Source: JBBSTY01 sp038235385 (GTDB lineage: Bacteria > Actinomycetota > Acidimicrobiia > Acidimicrobiales > Acidimicrobilacustridaceae). Taken from it: DNA of 6,040 nucleotides. Position 1 is the stretch's first letter, and every line of letters starts with the position of its first letter. Both the position numbers and the translations under genes were made by a program. The notes beneath the pieces were generated by a model, which saw only the letters and a list, made by a program, of their open reading frames with translations, made no database searches and was not told the origin of the DNA. Of the stretch, positions 5,816 to 6,040 are shown one piece after another. The stretch is from the NCBI GenBank assembly GCA_038235385.1, contig JBBSTY010000183.1:1-6040 (forward strand), read 5' to 3'.

Positions 5816-6040
5816 ATGGCGAGCATCGGTGACCTGGACGACCTCGGTGGATGGAAGGGCGTGCTCACCGAGCTGACCGACGGGCGCGACCTCTCCGGCG
5901 AGGTCGCGGCGGCGGCGATGCACGAGATCCTCATCGGATCGGCCACCTCGGCACAGATCGCTGCGTTCATCGTCGCCCTGCGTCTCAAGGGCGAGGCGGT
6001 CGAGGAGGTGTCGGGCATGGTCGACGCCATGCTCGACGCC
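5816..6040 (+). CDS. trpD: Anthranilate phosphoribosyltransferase, N-terminal part (cut by window edge)
   Basis: Seventy-five codons are visible before the window ends. The sequence matches the N-terminal helical domain of TrpD: W13 and VLTELTDGRDLSGE (16-29), then AAAAMHEILIG (31-41), SAQIAAFIVALRLKGE (45-60) and VEEVSGMVDAM (62-72). TrpD joins anthranilate and PRPP in the second step of tryptophan synthesis. The glycine-rich PRPP site lies beyond the edge. Thymidine phosphorylase shares this domain, but the AQIAAFxxALRxKGE and EEVxGM wording favours TrpD. The start is uncertain: ATG 5816 or an in-frame ATG 5807, neither with a clear ribosome site. I prefer 5816 because a -10-like CACAAT (5803-5808) ends seven bases before it, which would allow leaderless initiation. 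No other trp gene is in the window. Confidence 0.87.
   Translation, partial: MASIGDLDDLGGWKGVLTELTDGRDLSGEVAAAAMHEILIGSATSAQIAAFIVALRLKGEAVEEVSGMVDAMLDA

Noticed and set aside
5215..6030. A 271-codon minus-strand open frame across DUF3501, whiB and trpD
   Set aside because: It runs antisense to three genes with clear family motifs and through their gaps, with no motif of its own.

Overview
The window looks like chromosomal DNA from a GC-rich actinobacterium. The WhiB-family protein is the strongest taxonomic marker, since this family is essentially confined to Actinobacteria and their phages. Coding density is very high, third codon positions are strongly G/C, GTG starts are used, and there is a TANNNT-type -10 element just upstream of a start codon. 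An Acidimicrobiia-like host (Ilumatobacter type) is my guess from overall feel. I see no insertion sequence, tRNA, rRNA, CRISPR array or phage gene, and no noncoding gap longer than about 210 bases.

Left half (1-3537, minus strand): a tightly packed operon read right to left. It starts with glpD (FAD-dependent glycerol-3-phosphate dehydrogenase). Three bases later comes an FAD-binding oxidase related to alkyldihydroxyacetonephosphate synthase (AGPS). A small multi-pass membrane protein follows, its start overlapping the oxidase stop as ATGA, and it runs off the left edge. GlpD makes dihydroxyacetone phosphate, and the AGPS family acts on acylated dihydroxyacetone phosphate, so the pair suggests glycerol or (ether-)lipid metabolism. 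The oxidase appears to lack one substrate-binding arginine of true AGPS, so its reaction is open.

Middle (3538-3748): a divergent intergenic region. It carries a good promoter for the rightward genes (TTGCTG, 17-base spacer, TAGGGT) placed so that transcription would begin at or next to the GTG start of the regulator, plus small palindromes that could be operators.

Right half (3749-5384, plus strand): a probable peroxide-defence cluster. It consists of a PerR-type Fur-family regulator with every metal ligand visible, a rubrerythrin lacking the rubredoxin domain but with a complete diiron site, and a DUF3501 protein of unknown function. A strong inverted repeat with two alternative pairings, and a second small hairpin, lie between the last two genes.

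Right end (5385-6040): a WhiB-like iron-sulfur regulator with its own probable promoter, a hairpin that may end its transcript, and the first 75 codons of trpD (anthranilate phosphoribosyltransferase), cut by the window edge.

The most interesting item is the perR/rubrerythrin/DUF3501 cluster, because DUF3501 has no assigned role and its gene neighbourhood points to peroxide or iron handling. Placing a peroxide sensor back to back with two flavoenzymes that could leak H2O2 is a second, more speculative link.
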